Shown: positions 46,512 to 57,561, counted from the first letter of the stretch. The stretch is DNA of 64,000 nucleotides from Cellulomonas cellasea (GCF_030372105.1 NZ_JAUDBQ010000013.1:1-64000), one strand, 5' to 3'. The notes: generated from the letters alone by a model not told the origin. Numbers and translations are program-made.

Positions 46512-47427
46512 CCGCACCGGGCTCGCCCACCGGCTCGGCCGGGTCCACGGGCTCCACCGGCGCCGGCCCGTCGCCCGCGGCCTCGTCGCGGACCAGGCGG
46601 ATCCACACGAAGAGCGCGAACCCGCCGAAGATCCACCACTGGGCGGCGTACGCGAGGTTCTGGATGTTCATCCCCGAGCCTGATCGGGTGGGCGTCGGCA
46701 CGAGCTCCAGCCCGGCGCTGTGCGCGGCGTCCGCGGGCTCGGCGTCGGCGAGGACGACGTAACCCGTCCAGATGGGCCCGGCCCAGGAGCCGAGCAGCTC
46801 GGCGGAGCTGATCGCGTCGACCCGGCCCGCGGGCTGCCCGCCGAGCCCTGGGCCCTCTGAGGCCTGCAAGTAGCCGGTGACTGTGACCTCTCCGGTGGGG
46901 ACCGCGAGCGCCGCGGCGTCGTCGGGGTCGGCCACCCAGCCGCGCACCACGGGCAGCACGGGCGCCGCCTCCCCCGCGTCGTCGCCGGGGGTGGACGGCA
47001 GGGTGTCGGTGACCCGCAGCGGTGTGAGCACCAGGTAGCCCACCTCCTCGCCGATCGCCCGCTCCACCACGAGGAGCTGGCCGTCGGGCTCGTAGGAGCC
47101 GCGCGCCACCACCTGCTGGCCGACGAGCTCGCCGGTGAAGCTCGTCTGGGGGGCGAACACGTCCCCGATGTCCTGCGGGGCCCGCGCCTCGCGCTCGGCC
47201 TGCGCCTGGGCCTCGTCGGCGCCGCCCCGGATCTCGGCCCGGTCGAGCTGCCACATCCCCAGGCGCGCGCACACCACGGCTGCCAGCAGGAGCACTGCCA
47301 GCAGCGCGAGCATCCGGGGCCGTGTCGCGGCGCGCAGGAACGTGGTGGGCTCCGCGTGTCGCGTCGTCGCGGACACGGGCTGCGGCGCACCTGTCGGGGG
47401 TGTCGCGGGGGGCTGGGTCGCGGGCAC
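46477..47427 (-). CDS. SURF1 family cytochrome oxidase assembly protein
   Basis: A 316-aa membrane protein. The N-terminal TM (MLALLAVLLLAAVVCARLG) runs into the SURF1 signature WQLDRA, then an extracytoplasmic domain (VVARGSYEPDGQLLVVERA, VVRGWVADP, VTVTGYLQASEGPG) and a C-terminal TM after NIQNLAYAAQWWIFGG. It assists assembly of aa3-type oxidase. The C-terminal tail is Pro/Glu-rich. The start is a GTG at 47427, with TACCGT about five bases upstream. Confidence 0.92.
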   Translation of the reverse strand: MPATQPPATPPTGAPQPVSATTRHAEPTTFLRAATRPRMLALLAVLLLAAVVCARLGMWQLDRAEIRGGADEAQAQAEREARAPQDIGDVFAPQTSFTGELVGQQVVARGSYEPDGQLLVVERAIGEEVGYLVLTPLRVTDTLPSTPGDDAGEAAPVLPVVRGWVADPDDAAALAVPTGEVTVTGYLQASEGPGLGGQPAGRVDAISSAELLGSWAGPIWTGYVVLADAEPADAAHSAGLELVPTPTRSGSGMNIQNLAYAAQWWIFGGFALFVWIRLVRDEAAGDGPAPVEPVDPAEPVGEPGAVTQQTGASAAP

Positions 47428-47790
47428 GGCTCACGGTAACCCGGGGCCGTGCCCGCAGGTGGCCGGGCTCGGCCGGGTATCGGCCAGTGTGACGGCCGCG
47501 ACACCCGTGGCCGCGCGCGACGGCCCGAACGCGGGCGACGGCCCGCGCGCAGACGGTGAGTTCGACCACACGCGATCGTGCTGGTGGGCGCGGGAACACG
47601 GCCCGACCTGGGCCGCAGCCCGCGGGGCCCCAGCACCGGGCTGTGCGCGGAGTCGCCGCATGGGGTTGTATGACAGAAGGACTCGGAGCGCGGTCCTGGG
47701 TCAGACGTCCCAGTCGACCGTCGTGATAGACGCAAGGCTTGGCATGCCTCCGACGCCGCGGCCACGGGGCAGGACGAAAGGCGGGACTGC
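47428..47790. other. 363-base intergenic region between SURF1 and xfp
   Basis: No convincing gene, RNA or terminator was found. The last 90 bases hold the xfp leader with the Shine-Dalgarno-like AAAGGCGGGA before the ATG. TCGACC and TGATAGAC near 47709-47727 could be promoter parts, but spacing is poor. The region is GC-rich with several CGGCCG and GGGCCC stretches. Its length suggests regulation of the phosphoketolase operon. Confidence 0.5.
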
Positions 47791-50283
47791 ATGAGCACCA
47801 CGGCGCCACCGACCACGTCGCACCAGAGCTGGCCGATGGGGGGCCCGGTCGTCGGGCCCGAGACGCTGGAGGTCGTCCACAGGTGGTGGCGCGCCGCCAA
47901 CTACCTGTCCGTCGGGCAGATCTACCTGCTCGACGACCCGCTGCTGCGCACGCCGCTCACCGTCGACGACGTCAAGCCGCGCCTGCTGGGCCACTGGGGC
48001 ACCACCCCCGGCCTGAACTTCCTGTACGCGCACCTCAACCGGATGATCCGCGAGCGCCACCAGTCCACCCTGTATGTGACGGGGCCGGGCCACGGCGGCC
48101 CGGGGCTCGTCGCGAACGCGTACCTGGACGGCACGTACTCCGAGGTCTACTCGGACATCACCGAGGACGCCGAGGGCCTGCGGCGGCTGTTCCGGCAGTT
48201 CTCGTTCCCGGGCGGCATCCCCAGCCACGTCGCGCCGGAGACGCCGGGGTCCATCCATGAGGGCGGCGAGCTCGGCTACTCGCTGTCCCACGCGTACGGC
48301 GCCGCGTTCGACAACCCGGACCTGCTGGTCGCGGCCGTCATCGGCGACGGCGAGGCGGAGACGGGCCCACTGGCCACGAGCTGGCACTCCAACAAGTTCG
48401 TGCACCCGGTGAACGACGGGGTGGTGCTGCCGATCCTGCACCTGAACGGGTACAAGATCGCGAACCCGACGGTGCTGGCGCGGATCCCGGACTCGGAGCT
48501 GCTGGACCTGATGCGGGGCTACGGCCACAAGCCGCACATGTTCGTCGCGGGCTTCGACGACGAGTCGCCGCTGTCGTATCACGCGCGGTTCGCCGAGCTG
48601 CTCGACACGGTGATGAACGAGATCGCCGACATCAAGGCGCGGGCCGCCGCCGGCGACGAGTCGCGCCCCACGTGGCCGATGATCATCTTCCGCACCCCCA
48701 AGGGCTGGACCTGCCCGAAGGTCATCGACGGCAAGCAGGTCGAGGGCTCGTGGCGGGCGCACCAGGTGCCGCTGGCCAGCGCGCGCGACACCAAGGAGCA
48801 CCTGGCCACCCTCGAGCAGTGGATGCGCTCGTATGGGCCCGAGGAGCTGTTCGACGCCGACGGCAGGGTGCAGCCGGACATCCGGGGGCTGGCCCCGGAC
48901 GGCCCGCTGCGGATCAGCGACAACCCGCATGCCAACGGCGGCCTGCTGCTGCGCGACCTGCGGTTGCCGGACTTCCGGGACTACGCGGTGGACGTGCCGA
49001 CCCCCGGCGGCTCCATCTCGGAGGCGCCGCGCGTGCTGGGCGAGTGGCTCACCGAGGTCATCCGCCGCAACCCGCACAACTTCCGCATCTTCGGCCCTGA
49101 CGAGACGGCCTCCAACCGGCTGCAGGCGGTCTTCGAGGTCACCGACAAGCAGTGGGACGCGGAGTTCCTGGACCCGGCGGTGGACGAGCACCTGGCCCGG
49201 GCGGGCCGCGTGATGGAGATGCTCTCGGAGCACCAGTGCCAGGGCTGGCTCGAGGGGTACCTGCTGACCGGGCGCCACGGGCTGTTCAACTGCTACGAGG
49301 CTTTCATCCACATCGTCGACTCGATGTTCAACCAGCACGCCAAGTGGTTGAAGGTGACGCGGGAGATCCCGTGGCGCCGTCCCATCGCGTCGCTGAACTA
49401 CCTGCTGTCCAGCCACGTGTGGCGCCAGGACCACAACGGCTTCAGCCACCAGGACCCGGGGTTCATCGACCACGTCATCAACAAGAAGGCGGAGATCGTC
49501 CGGGTGTACCTGCCGCCGGACGCGAACACCCTGCTCAGCACGTACGACCACTGCCTGCGCAGCCGCGACTACGTGAACGTGGTGGTGTCCGGCAAGCAGC
49601 CCGCGCCGAACTTCCTCACGATGGACCAGGCCATCGCGCACTGCACGCGCGGCCTGGGCATCTGGGAGTGGGCGGGCAACGAGGTCCCCGGCGAGGACCC
49701 GGACGTGGTGCTGGGCTGCGCGGGCGACGTGCCGACCCTCGAGGTGCTGGCCGCGGCGGACATCCTGCGCCGCGAGCTGCCCGACCTGCGCGTGCGTGTC
49801 ATCAACGTGGTGGACCTGATGCGGCTGCAGGACTCGAAGGAGCACCCGCACGGCCTGTCCGACCGGGACTTCGACACGCTGTTCACCACGGACAAGCCCG
49901 TCGTGTTCGCGTACCACGGCTATCCGTGGCTGATCCACCGGCTCACCTACCGCCGCACCGGCCACCCGAACATCCACGTCCGCGGCTACAAGGAAGAGGG
50001 CACCACCACCACGCCCTTCGACATGGTCATGCTCAACGACCTGGACCGCTTCCACCTGGTGATCGACGTCATCGACCAGGTGCCGAGCCTGCGCTCGAAG
50101 GCCGCGGGCCTGCGCCAGCGGATGGCGGACGCCCGGATCGAGGCCCGCGAGCACACCCGGGAGCACGGCGAGGACCTGCCGTCCGTGCGGGACTGGGTGT
50201 GGCCGGACGCCGGCGAGACCGCCACCGAGGGCGCCGGCCCGATGTACGACGCCACAGCGGCGACGGGCGGTGACAACGAGTAG
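47791..50283 (+). CDS. xfp: Xylulose-5-phosphate/fructose-6-phosphate phosphoketolase
   Basis: An 830-aa TPP enzyme that cleaves xylulose-5-P or fructose-6-P with phosphate to acetyl-P plus glyceraldehyde-3-P or erythrose-4-P. Family features are [15 protein letters not shown], the TPP/Mg motif GDGEAETGP, and [16 protein letters not shown]. Length is typical. The next two genes use acetyl-P, so the three form a pathway operon. The ATG at 47791 has AAAGGCGGGA about seven bases upstream, and the stop is TAG. Dual specificity is inferred from the family; the sequence alone does not settle it. Confidence 0.96.
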   Translation: MSTTAPPTTSHQSWPMGGPVVGPETLEVVHRWWRAANYLSVGQIYLLDDPLLRTPLTVDDVKPRLLGHWGTTPGLNFLYAHLNRMIRERHQSTLYVTGPGHGGPGLVANAYLDGTYSEVYSDITEDAEGLRRLFRQFSFPGGIPSHVAPETPGSIHEGGELGYSLSHAYGAAFDNPDLLVAAVIGDGEAETGPLATSWHSNKFVHPVNDGVVLPILHLNGYKIANPTVLARIPDSELLDLMRGYGHKPHMFVAGFDDESPLSYHARFAELLDTVMNEIADIKARAAAGDESRPTWPMIIFRTPKGWTCPKVIDGKQVEGSWRAHQVPLASARDTKEHLATLEQWMRSYGPEELFDADGRVQPDIRGLAPDGPLRISDNPHANGGLLLRDLRLPDFRDYAVDVPTPGGSISEAPRVLGEWLTEVIRRNPHNFRIFGPDETASNRLQAVFEVTDKQWDAEFLDPAVDEHLARAGRVMEMLSEHQCQGWLEGYLLTGRHGLFNCYEAFIHIVDSMFNQHAKWLKVTREIPWRRPIASLNYLLSSHVWRQDHNGFSHQDPGFIDHVINKKAEIVRVYLPPDANTLLSTYDHCLRSRDYVNVVVSGKQPAPNFLTMDQAIAHCTRGLGIWEWAGNEVPGEDPDVVLGCAGDVPTLEVLAAADILRRELPDLRVRVINVVDLMRLQDSKEHPHGLSDRDFDTLFTTDKPVVFAYHGYPWLIHRLTYRRTGHPNIHVRGYKEEGTTTTPFDMVMLNDLDRFHLVIDVIDQVPSLRSKAAGLRQRMADARIEAREHTREHGEDLPSVRDWVWPDAGETATEGAGPMYDATAATGGDNE

Positions 50284-50344
50284 CCGTACCCGCCGTTCCC
50301 TCCGCACCACCCCGCAGATCTCTTCAGAGGAAGAAGCAACACCC

Positions 50345-52426
50345 GTGTCTCGCAGCATCTACGTCACCTCGGCCGAGGGCGACACCGGCAAGTCCACCGT
50401 CGCCCTGGGCCTCGTCGACCTCCTGACCCGATCGGTCGAGCGAGTCGGCGTCTTCCGGCCGATCGCCCGCTCCACCGACACCCCCGACTACGTGCTCGAG
50501 CTCCTGCTCGCGCACGACGGCGTCGACCTGGCCTACGAGGACTGCATCGGCGTCACGTACGACCAGGTGCACGCCGACCCGGAGGGCTCGCTCGGCGAGA
50601 TCCTCCAGCGGTACCACGCGGTCGAGCGGCAGTGCGACGTGGTGATCATCGTCGGCACCGACTACACCGATGTCGCCGGTCCCACCGAGCTGTCGTACAA
50701 CGCGCGCATCGCCGCGAACCTCGGCGCCCCGGTGCTGCTGGTGGTCAGCGGCAATGGCCGCACGCCCGACGAGGTGCGGCAGATCACGGAGGTCGCGGTC
50801 AGCGAGCTCGAGGCCAACCATGCGAACGTGATGGCCGTCGTCGCGAACCGTTGCGTCCCGGCTGAGCTGGACCAGGTCCGCGAGGCCGTCAGCACCGTGG
50901 CGCCCGCGTGGGCCCTGCCGGAGGACCCGTTCCTCACCGCGCCCACGGTGCGCCAGCTCATGGACGCCGTGGGCGGCACGCTGGCCGTCGGCGACGAGGA
51001 GCTGCTCTCCCGCGAGGTCGTGGACGTGCTGGTGGGCGCCATGTCGATCGAGCACCTGCTCGACCGGCTGCACGACGGCGTGCTGGTCATCACCCCCGGC
51101 GACCGCTCCGACATCCTGCTGGGCCTGCTGCTGGCCCACGCCGCCGAGGGCTTCCCCTCGCTGGCCGGCATCATCCTCAACGGCGGGTTCTTCCCGCCGC
51201 CGACGGTCGCGAAGCTCGTCGAGGGCCTGGGCTCGCGGCTGCCGATCATCCGCACGGACGCGGGCACGTTCCGCAGTGCCAGCGCCGCCGGGCAGACCCG
51301 CGGCCGGGTGTCGGCGGACTCGCAGCGCAAGGTGGACAGCGCGCTGTCGCTGTTCGAGAGCCACGTGGACGGCGCCGCGATCGTCGCGGCGCTGGACGTG
51401 CCGCGCCGCGAGGTCGTCACGCCGCTGATGTTCGAGTACGAGCTGCTCGACCGGGCCCGCGCGAACCGCAAGCACATCGTGCTGCCCGAGGGCAACGACG
51501 ACCGCATCCTGCGGGCCGCCTCGACGCTGCTGCAGCGCGGGGTCGCGGAGCTGACGCTGCTGGGCGACGAGACGTCGATCCGCGCGCGGGCCACCGAGCT
51601 CGGGCTGCAGATCGCCGACGCGAAGATCATCGACCCGCGCTCGGGCGAGATGTTCGAGCGCTTCGCCGAGGAGTACACGAAGCTGCGCGCCCACAAGGGC
51701 ATGACCGTGGAGCGGGCCCGCGAGATCGTCTCGTCCGTGTCGTACTTCGGCACGATGATGGTCGAGCTCGGGCTGGCCGACGGCATGGTCTCGGGCGCGC
51801 TGCACACCACCGCGCACACCATCCGGCCGTCGTTCGAGATCATCAAGACGGCCCCGGGCGTCTCGATCGTCTCGAGCGTGTTCCTGATGTGCCTGGAGGA
51901 CCGCGTGCTGGTCTACGGCGACTGCGCCGTGAACCCGGACCCGACGGCCGAGCAGCTCGCGGACATCGCGATCTCCTCGGCGGCGACCGCCGCGCAGTTC
52001 GGCATCGAGCCGCGCATCGCGATGCTGTCGTACTCGACCGGCGAGTCCGGCTCGGGCGCCGACGTCGACAAGGTCCGCGAGGCGACCGCGCTGGTCCGCG
52101 AGCGTCGTCCCGACCTGTCGGTCGAGGGCCCGATCCAGTACGACGCCGCGGTGGACGCGTCGGTGGCCAACACGAAGATGCCCGACTCGGCCGTCGCCGG
52201 CCGCGCCACCGTCTTCGTGTTCCCCGACCTGAACACGGGCAACAACACCTACAAGGCCGTGCAGCGATCCGCTGGCGCCGTGGCCATCGGCCCCGTGCTC
52301 CAGGGCCTGCGCAAGCCGGTCAACGACCTGTCGCGCGGCGCACTGGTGCAGGACATCGTCAACACCGTCGCGATCACAGCCATCCAGGCGCAGGCCCTGG
52401 ACACCACCTCGGAGGACAACGCGTGA
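50345..52426 (+). CDS. pta: Phosphate acetyltransferase (three-domain type)
   Basis: Interconverts acetyl-P and acetyl-CoA. The 693-aa long form has an N-terminal P-loop domain like BioD ([18 protein letters not shown]), a central DRTGG domain (around [21 protein letters not shown]) and a C-terminal PTA_PTB catalytic domain ([52 protein letters not shown]). The GTG at 50345 has AGAGGAAGAA upstream; a GTG at 50270 inside xfp is less likely. It follows xfp by 61 bases and overlaps ackA by 4 bases. Confidence 0.96.
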   Translation: MSRSIYVTSAEGDTGKSTVALGLVDLLTRSVERVGVFRPIARSTDTPDYVLELLLAHDGVDLAYEDCIGVTYDQVHADPEGSLGEILQRYHAVERQCDVVIIVGTDYTDVAGPTELSYNARIAANLGAPVLLVVSGNGRTPDEVRQITEVAVSELEANHANVMAVVANRCVPAELDQVREAVSTVAPAWALPEDPFLTAPTVRQLMDAVGGTLAVGDEELLSREVVDVLVGAMSIEHLLDRLHDGVLVITPGDRSDILLGLLLAHAAEGFPSLAGIILNGGFFPPPTVAKLVEGLGSRLPIIRTDAGTFRSASAAGQTRGRVSADSQRKVDSALSLFESHVDGAAIVAALDVPRREVVTPLMFEYELLDRARANRKHIVLPEGNDDRILRAASTLLQRGVAELTLLGDETSIRARATELGLQIADAKIIDPRSGEMFERFAEEYTKLRAHKGMTVERAREIVSSVSYFGTMMVELGLADGMVSGALHTTAHTIRPSFEIIKTAPGVSIVSSVFLMCLEDRVLVYGDCAVNPDPTAEQLADIAISSAATAAQFGIEPRIAMLSYSTGESGSGADVDKVREATALVRERRPDLSVEGPIQYDAAVDASVANTKMPDSAVAGRATVFVFPDLNTGNNTYKAVQRSAGAVAIGPVLQGLRKPVNDLSRGALVQDIVNTVAITAIQAQALDTTSEDNA

Positions 52427-53682
52427 ACCCGCTCCACGGATCCGGCGACCAGCCGGGCCAGCAGACCGACGTCACCGAGCACGGCACCGTGCTCGTCATC
52501 AACTCGGGCTCGTCGTCGGTGAAGTACCAGCTCGTCGACCCGATCGGCGGCGACGCGATCGCCTCGGGCATCGTCGAGCGGATCGGCGCGGACGACGCGC
52601 TGCTCACCCACAAGCACGCGGGCGTCTCCACGAAGCTCACCGAGCCGATCGCGGACCACGGCCAGGCGCTGCGCCGGGTGCTGGAGCTGTTCGCCGAGCA
52701 CGGCCCGGACCTGGCCGAGGCGGACGTCGTCGCGGTGGGCCACCGCGTGGTGCAGGGCGGCGACGTGTTCGCCGGCCCCGCGCTGATCGACGACGCCGTG
52801 GTGGCGGGCATCGAGGCGCTGTCGCCGCTGGCGCCGCTGCACAACCCGGCGAACGCCCGCGGCATCGAGGTCGCCCGCGAGCTGCTCCCGGACGTGCCGC
52901 AGGTCGCGGTGTTCGACTCGTCGTTCTTCCGCACCCTCCCGGACGCGGCGGCGACGTACGCGATCCCCCGCGATGTGGCCGCCACGTACTCGATCCGCCG
53001 CTACGGCGCCCACGGCACGTCGCACCAGTACGTCTCGGCCGAGGTCGCGAACATCGTCGGCCGCCCGCTCGAGGACCTCAACCAGATCGTCCTGCACCTG
53101 GGCAACGGCGCGTCCGTGTCCGCGGTCAAGGGTGGCGTCGCGGTGGAGACCTCGATGGGCCTGACGCCCCTCGAGGGCCTGGTCATGGGCACCCGCTCGG
53201 GCGACATCGACCCGGGCGTCGTGTTCCACCTCTACCGGAACGCGGGCATGTCGATTGACGACATCGACGACCTGCTGAACCGGCGCTCGGGCGTCAAGGG
53301 CCTGTCCGGCGAGAGCGACTTCCGCACCCTGCACGAGCTGATCGCCGCGGGCGACGAGGACGCGAAGCTGGCGCTGGACGTCTACATCCACCGCCTGCGC
53401 AAGTACATCGGCGCGTACACCGCCGTGCTCGGCCGCGTGGACGTCCTGTCGTTCACGGCCGGCATCGGCGAGAACGACGACATCGTGCGCGCGCACGCGC
53501 TGGCCGGGCTCGAGGGCCTGGGCTACACGATCGACTTGGAGCGCAACGAGGGCCGCAAGTCCGACGTGACGGTCATCTCCCCCGATGGCGCCGAGACGCT
53601 CGTGCTCGTGGTGCCGACCGCCGAGGAGCTGGCGATCGCCCGGCTCACGGTGTCGACGATCGCCGAGGCAGCCCAGGGCTGA
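52423..53682 (+). CDS. ackA: Acetate kinase
   Basis: A 419-aa ASKHA kinase that turns acetyl-P plus ADP into acetate plus ATP. Motifs: [11 protein letters not shown] near the N-terminus after an extension of about 23 residues, [23 protein letters not shown] with the catalytic Arg and His, [27 protein letters not shown] and [12 protein letters not shown]. The GTG at 52423 overlaps the pta stop (GTGA), so it is translationally coupled. It completes the xfp-pta-ackA operon, which ends at the hairpin at 53716. Confidence 0.97.
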   Translation: MNPLHGSGDQPGQQTDVTEHGTVLVINSGSSSVKYQLVDPIGGDAIASGIVERIGADDALLTHKHAGVSTKLTEPIADHGQALRRVLELFAEHGPDLAEADVVAVGHRVVQGGDVFAGPALIDDAVVAGIEALSPLAPLHNPANARGIEVARELLPDVPQVAVFDSSFFRTLPDAAATYAIPRDVAATYSIRRYGAHGTSHQYVSAEVANIVGRPLEDLNQIVLHLGNGASVSAVKGGVAVETSMGLTPLEGLVMGTRSGDIDPGVVFHLYRNAGMSIDDIDDLLNRRSGVKGLSGESDFRTLHELIAAGDEDAKLALDVYIHRLRKYIGAYTAVLGRVDVLSFTAGIGENDDIVRAHALAGLEGLGYTIDLERNEGRKSDVTVISPDGAETLVLVVPTAEELAIARLTVSTIAEAAQG

Positions 53683-53715
53683 CCTCGCACGTCATGGCGC
53701 GCTCCAGCGCCGCAC

Positions 53716-53755
53716 CACACGACGCCGTGGCCCGCCCGGGCCACGGCGTCGTGTG
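53716..53755. terminator. Terminator of the xfp-pta-ackA operon
   Basis: The perfect 18-19 bp stem (CACACGACGCCGTGGCCC pairing with GGGCCACGGCGTCGTGTG) closes a loop of about four bases. It lies 33 bases after the ackA stop and 9 bases before the hydrolase stop on the other strand, so it is probably bidirectional. Confidence 0.9.
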
Positions 53756-53764
53756 CGTCCCGGC

Positions 53765-54748
53765 CTAGACCCCGATGCGGGCCGCGAGGAAGGCCACCGC
53801 GCGCTCGAGCGGCGGCACGGGGTCGACGCCCTCGAAGCAGTGCTCGGCGCCGGCCACCACGTCCAGGGCCGCCTCGGGCGCCCCCGCGGCGACCAGCGCG
53901 TCGCGCAGCCGCACGCTCTGGTCGAGCCGCACGATCGAGTCCGCGTCGCCATGCAGTAGCAGCACGGGCGGGGCGTCGGGCCGCGCATACGTCACGGGCG
54001 AGGCCGCGATGGCCACGGCGGGCCGCTCGGTGGCAGGGCCGCCGAGCATCCGGTCGTCGGCTCCGCCCTCCGCTTCCGGGAAGGCGCTCGAGATGGGGGC
54101 GGCGGCGGGCGTGAAGTCGGTGGGCGGGTAGAGCAGCGCCGCGGCCTGCACGGGCCCGGCGAACGCGTCGCCCACCTCGCTGACGGGCCCGCTGGCGGGG
54201 TCGGTCGCGCCCACGTCCAGCCCGTCCACGTCGACCCCCGTGCCGGCCAGCGCCAGGAGCGCGGCCAGCTGGCCGCCGGCGCTCTCCCCCATGACGGCGA
54301 TCCGGCTGCCGTCGACGCCGAGGGCGGGCGCCACGGCGCGCAGGTAGCGCACACCGGCCCGCACGTCGTCGAACGCGGCGGGGAAGGCGGCCTCCCCCGA
54401 GAACCGGTAGTCGAGGGTCGCGACAGCCAGCCCGGCCGCGACGCACGCCTCGAAGAGCCACCCCTGGGGCCAGTTGCCGGGGGTGTCGCGGCGGTCGCCC
54501 TGCTCCCAGCCCCCGCCGTGCGCCCAGACCACGAGCGGGACGCCACCGCCCATGTCGCCGGGCGCGCTGGCGGCCTCGGGAACGTGCACGTCCAGGGCCA
54601 CCGGCCGGAACCCCGGCGTGACCCGGTAGACGGCCTCACAGCGGCTCACAGCGCCTGCCACGGCGCCCCGGACGGCGGGCGGCAGCGGCGGCAGCCCGGC
54701 GTCGGCCAGCAGCCCGCTCACAGCGCCCGGAGCCAGCGCGTCGCTCAC
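53765..54748 (-). CDS. Alpha/beta hydrolase (HSL/BD-FAE-like esterase)
   Basis: A 327-aa cytosolic alpha/beta hydrolase. The oxyanion-hole motif HGGGWEQGD precedes the nucleophile elbow GESAGG. The acid is in LLHGDADSIV and the His in AGAEHCF. The GTG at 54748 overlaps the aldehyde dehydrogenase stop (GTGA), so both are co-translated. The physiological ester is unknown; coupling with an aldehyde dehydrogenase could suggest release and oxidation of a small carbonyl compound. Confidence 0.88.
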   Translation of the reverse strand: MSDALAPGAVSGLLADAGLPPLPPAVRGAVAGAVSRCEAVYRVTPGFRPVALDVHVPEAASAPGDMGGGVPLVVWAHGGGWEQGDRRDTPGNWPQGWLFEACVAAGLAVATLDYRFSGEAAFPAAFDDVRAGVRYLRAVAPALGVDGSRIAVMGESAGGQLAALLALAGTGVDVDGLDVGATDPASGPVSEVGDAFAGPVQAAALLYPPTDFTPAAAPISSAFPEAEGGADDRMLGGPATERPAVAIAASPVTYARPDAPPVLLLHGDADSIVRLDQSVRLRDALVAAGAPEAALDVVAGAEHCFEGVDPVPPLERAVAFLAARIGV

Positions 54749-56373
54749 GGCTGCCTCAGCGCCTTCATCGCGCGCAGCAGGTCGGTGTAGACCTCCGTCC
54801 ACTGCTCGGCGCCGAGGTCGAACAGCCGGTGCAGCCCGATGCCGGGGCCGCCCAGCACCCCGTGCACACCACGCTGCACGGCGACGGTCTGCTGCGCCGT
54901 CGTCTGCCAGATGCCCTCGGGGCCGTGCCGGTGGCCGAGCCCGGACTGCCCTTGGCCGCCCTGCGGGGCGCCCGTGGAGCCCCAGCCGGCGACGTACGCC
55001 TCGTTGACATTCACGGTGCCGGAGCGGACGCGGCGGGCGATCTCGGCCCCGCGGCGCGTGCTGCGGGTCCACACGCTGGCGTTGAGCCCGAACTCGCTGT
55101 CGTTCATCGCGGCGACGGCCTCGTCGTCGGAGGCCACCCGGTACAGGGACACCACCGGGCCGAACGTCTCGTCCCGGAACACGCGGGCCTGGGGCGCCAC
55201 GTCGGCGAGGATCGTCGGCTCGTAGAACAGCGGCCCGAGGTCAGTGCGGTGCACCCCGCCGGCGAGCACCCGGGCGCCGTGGGTGAGGGCGTCCTCGACG
55301 TGCTCGATCACCCGCGCCAACTGCGCGGCGGAGGTCAGGGAGCCCATGTCCGAGGCGTAGTCGAGGCCCGCGCCGAGCCGCAGCGCGCGGGCGCGCCGCA
55401 CGAACGCCTCGGTGAACGCGTCGGCGACCTCCTCGTGCACGTACAGCCGCTCGATCGACATGCAGAGCTGGCCGGTGTTGGAGAAGCACGCGCGCACCGC
55501 GCCCTCGGCGGCGACCTCCACATCGACGTCCTCGGCGACGTACAGGGGGTTCTTGCCGCCCAGCTCGAGGGTCGCGGGGATGAGCCGCTCCCCCGCGCGC
55601 GCCGCGACCAGCCGCCCGGTGGCCGTGGAGCCGGTGAAGGTCACCTGGTCGACGTGGTCGACCACCGCGGAGCCGATGTCGCCGTCCCCCACGACGACCT
55701 GCAGCACACCCGGCGGCAGTCCGGCCTCCTCGAGCTGCTCAGCCGCCCACAGGGCCGTCAGGGACGTCTGGGGGTCGGGTCGCACCACCACCGCGTTCCC
55801 GGCGGCCAGGGCGGGGAGCGCGTCGCCCAGGGTGAGCGTCAGCGGGTAGTTCCACGGCGCGACGATGCCGACCACGCCGAGCGGGCGGCGCCGCACGTCC
55901 ACCCGGGTCAACACCGGGAGCAGCCCGCGCACGCGCCGCGGCGCCAGGTAGGCGCCGGCGCGGTGGGCGTAGTGCCGGGCGATGATCGCGATGTCGGCGA
56001 CCTCTTCGTACGCGCTCTGCCGGGACTTGCCGTTCTCCACCTGGATGAGGTCTAGCACGTCGCTCTGCCGCGCGAGGACCAGGTCGTGCAGGCGCAGCAG
56101 CACGGCTGTGCGCTCGCGCAGCGGGGTGCGCTCCCAGGTGCGCTGGGCGCGGCGGGCGTCGGCGACCGCGCGCGCCACGTCGTCGGGCGTCGACAGCGGG
56201 ATGGCCGCGATGGGCGCGCCCGTGTACGGGGCGTGCGTGGTGCGGCTCTGCGCGCCGGGCGACGTCACCACGCGGTCGAGCAGCGTCCGCACGTCGTCGG
56301 GCTCGAGCACGTACGTCGCCAGCGGGTCGGTCTCGGGGTCGATCAGCCGGGTGGGGTCAGGATCGTGCGCCAT
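54745..56373 (-). CDS. NAD(P)+-dependent aldehyde dehydrogenase (succinic-semialdehyde dehydrogenase type)
   Basis: A 542-aa ALDH. The Rossmann region has VGIVAPWNYPLTL and FTGSTATGR, the general base is in LELGGKNP, the nucleophile Cys is in SNTGQLCMSIERLYV, and ETFGPVVSLYRV follows. Sequence type fits GabD2-like succinate-semialdehyde dehydrogenases of actinobacteria, but the substrate is inferred. The ATG at 56373 has TAGCCT ending 6 bases upstream and no Shine-Dalgarno sequence, which suggests a leaderless transcript. It forms a two-gene operon with the hydrolase. Confidence 0.9.
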   Translation of the reverse strand: MAHDPDPTRLIDPETDPLATYVLEPDDVRTLLDRVVTSPGAQSRTTHAPYTGAPIAAIPLSTPDDVARAVADARRAQRTWERTPLRERTAVLLRLHDLVLARQSDVLDLIQVENGKSRQSAYEEVADIAIIARHYAHRAGAYLAPRRVRGLLPVLTRVDVRRRPLGVVGIVAPWNYPLTLTLGDALPALAAGNAVVVRPDPQTSLTALWAAEQLEEAGLPPGVLQVVVGDGDIGSAVVDHVDQVTFTGSTATGRLVAARAGERLIPATLELGGKNPLYVAEDVDVEVAAEGAVRACFSNTGQLCMSIERLYVHEEVADAFTEAFVRRARALRLGAGLDYASDMGSLTSAAQLARVIEHVEDALTHGARVLAGGVHRTDLGPLFYEPTILADVAPQARVFRDETFGPVVSLYRVASDDEAVAAMNDSEFGLNASVWTRSTRRGAEIARRVRSGTVNVNEAYVAGWGSTGAPQGGQGQSGLGHRHGPEGIWQTTAQQTVAVQRGVHGVLGGPGIGLHRLFDLGAEQWTEVYTDLLRAMKALRQP

Positions 56374-56436
56374 GCACCGAGGCTACGTCGGGAGCGCGGC
56401 CCATGCGGACGAACCGCGCCCCCGACGCCGCCGCGA

Positions 56437-57561
56437 TCAGTGCGGCTGGTACGGCGAGACGACGACCTCGACGCGCTGGAACTCCTTGAGGTCCGAGTAG
56501 CCCGTCATCGCCATCGCACGGCGCAGCGCGCCCACGAGGTTCAGCGTGCCGTCGGCCGTGTGGCCGGGGCCGAAGAGGATCTGCTCGAACGTGCCGGCCT
56601 GGCCGACGCGCACCCGCTCGCCGCGCGGCAGCTTCGGGTGGTGCGCCTCGGGGCCCCAGTGCCAGCCCTGGCCGGGGGCCTCGGTGGCCCGGGCGAGGGC
56701 CGCGCCGAGCATGACCGCGTCCGCGCCGCAGGCGATGGCCTTGACCAGGTCGCCCGAGCGCCCGACGCCGCCGTCGGCGATGACGTGCACGTACCGGCCG
56801 CCCGACTCGTCGAGGTAGTCGCGCCGCGCCGCCGCGACGTCCGCCATGGCGGTGGCCATCGGCGCGTGGATGCCCAGCGAGACGCGCGTGGTGTGCGCCG
56901 CGCCGCCGCCGAAGCCGACCAGCACGCCAGCGGCGCCAGTGCGCATCAGGTGCAGGGCCGCGGTGTAGGTGGAGGCCCCGCCGACGATGACGGGCACGTC
57001 CAGCTCGTAGATGAAGCGCTTGAGGTTGAGCGGCTCGGCCCGGCCGGAGACGTGCTCGGCGGAGACCGTGGTGCCGCGGATGACGAACAGGTCCACGCCC
57101 GCGTCCACGACGACCTTGGAGAACTCCTGCGTGCGCTGCGGCGACAGGGCGCCCGCCACCGTCACGCCCGCGTCCCGGACCTCCTTGAGCCGCTGCGCGA
57201 TCAGCTCGGGCTGGATGGGCGCCGCGTACATCTCCTGCATGCGCGCCGTCGACTCCGCCGGCTCGAGCCGCGCGATCTCGGCGAGCAGCGGCTCGGGGTT
57301 CTCATACCGCGTCCACAGGCCCTCGAGGTCGAGCACCCCCAGCCCGCCCGCCCGGCCCAGGGCGACGGCCGTCGCGGGGCTCATCACCGAGTCCATCGGC
57401 GCGGCCACCACCGGGATGTCGAAGTGATACGCGTCGATCTGCCAGCCGACGGAGACCTCCTCGGGGTCGCGCGTGCGCCGCGAGGGCACCACCGCCACGT
57501 CGTCGAAGGAGTATGCGCGCCGACCGCGCTTGCCGCGTCCGATCTCGATCTCGTTGCTCAC
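56437..57561 (-). CDS. guaB3: GuaB3 family IMP dehydrogenase-related protein
   Basis: A 374-aa TIM-barrel protein of the IMPDH/GMPR superfamily with no CBS domains (RRAYSFDDVAVVPSRRTRDPEE, VVAAPMDSVMSP, VIVGGASTYTAALHLMRTGAAGVLVGFG). At the catalytic loop, where GuaB has GPGSICTT, it reads GGGAAHTT, so His223 replaces the nucleophilic Cys. The phosphate-binding ADGGVGRSGD and GADAVMLGAAL remain. It shares ancestry with the guaB gene 1.5 kb away. The role in purine metabolism is unresolved for actinobacterial members of this kind. Confidence 0.92.
   Translation of the reverse strand: MSNEIEIGRGKRGRRAYSFDDVAVVPSRRTRDPEEVSVGWQIDAYHFDIPVVAAPMDSVMSPATAVALGRAGGLGVLDLEGLWTRYENPEPLLAEIARLEPAESTARMQEMYAAPIQPELIAQRLKEVRDAGVTVAGALSPQRTQEFSKVVVDAGVDLFVIRGTTVSAEHVSGRAEPLNLKRFIYELDVPVIVGGASTYTAALHLMRTGAAGVLVGFGGGAAHTTRVSLGIHAPMATAMADVAAARRDYLDESGGRYVHVIADGGVGRSGDLVKAIACGADAVMLGAALARATEAPGQGWHWGPEAHHPKLPRGERVRVGQAGTFEQILFGPGHTADGTLNLVGALRRAMAMTGYSDLKEFQRVEVVVSPYQPH

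Noticed and set aside
47701-50358. 885-codon open frame antisense to xfp
   Set aside because: It mirrors xfp exactly and has no recognisable domain, while xfp has full family motifs.
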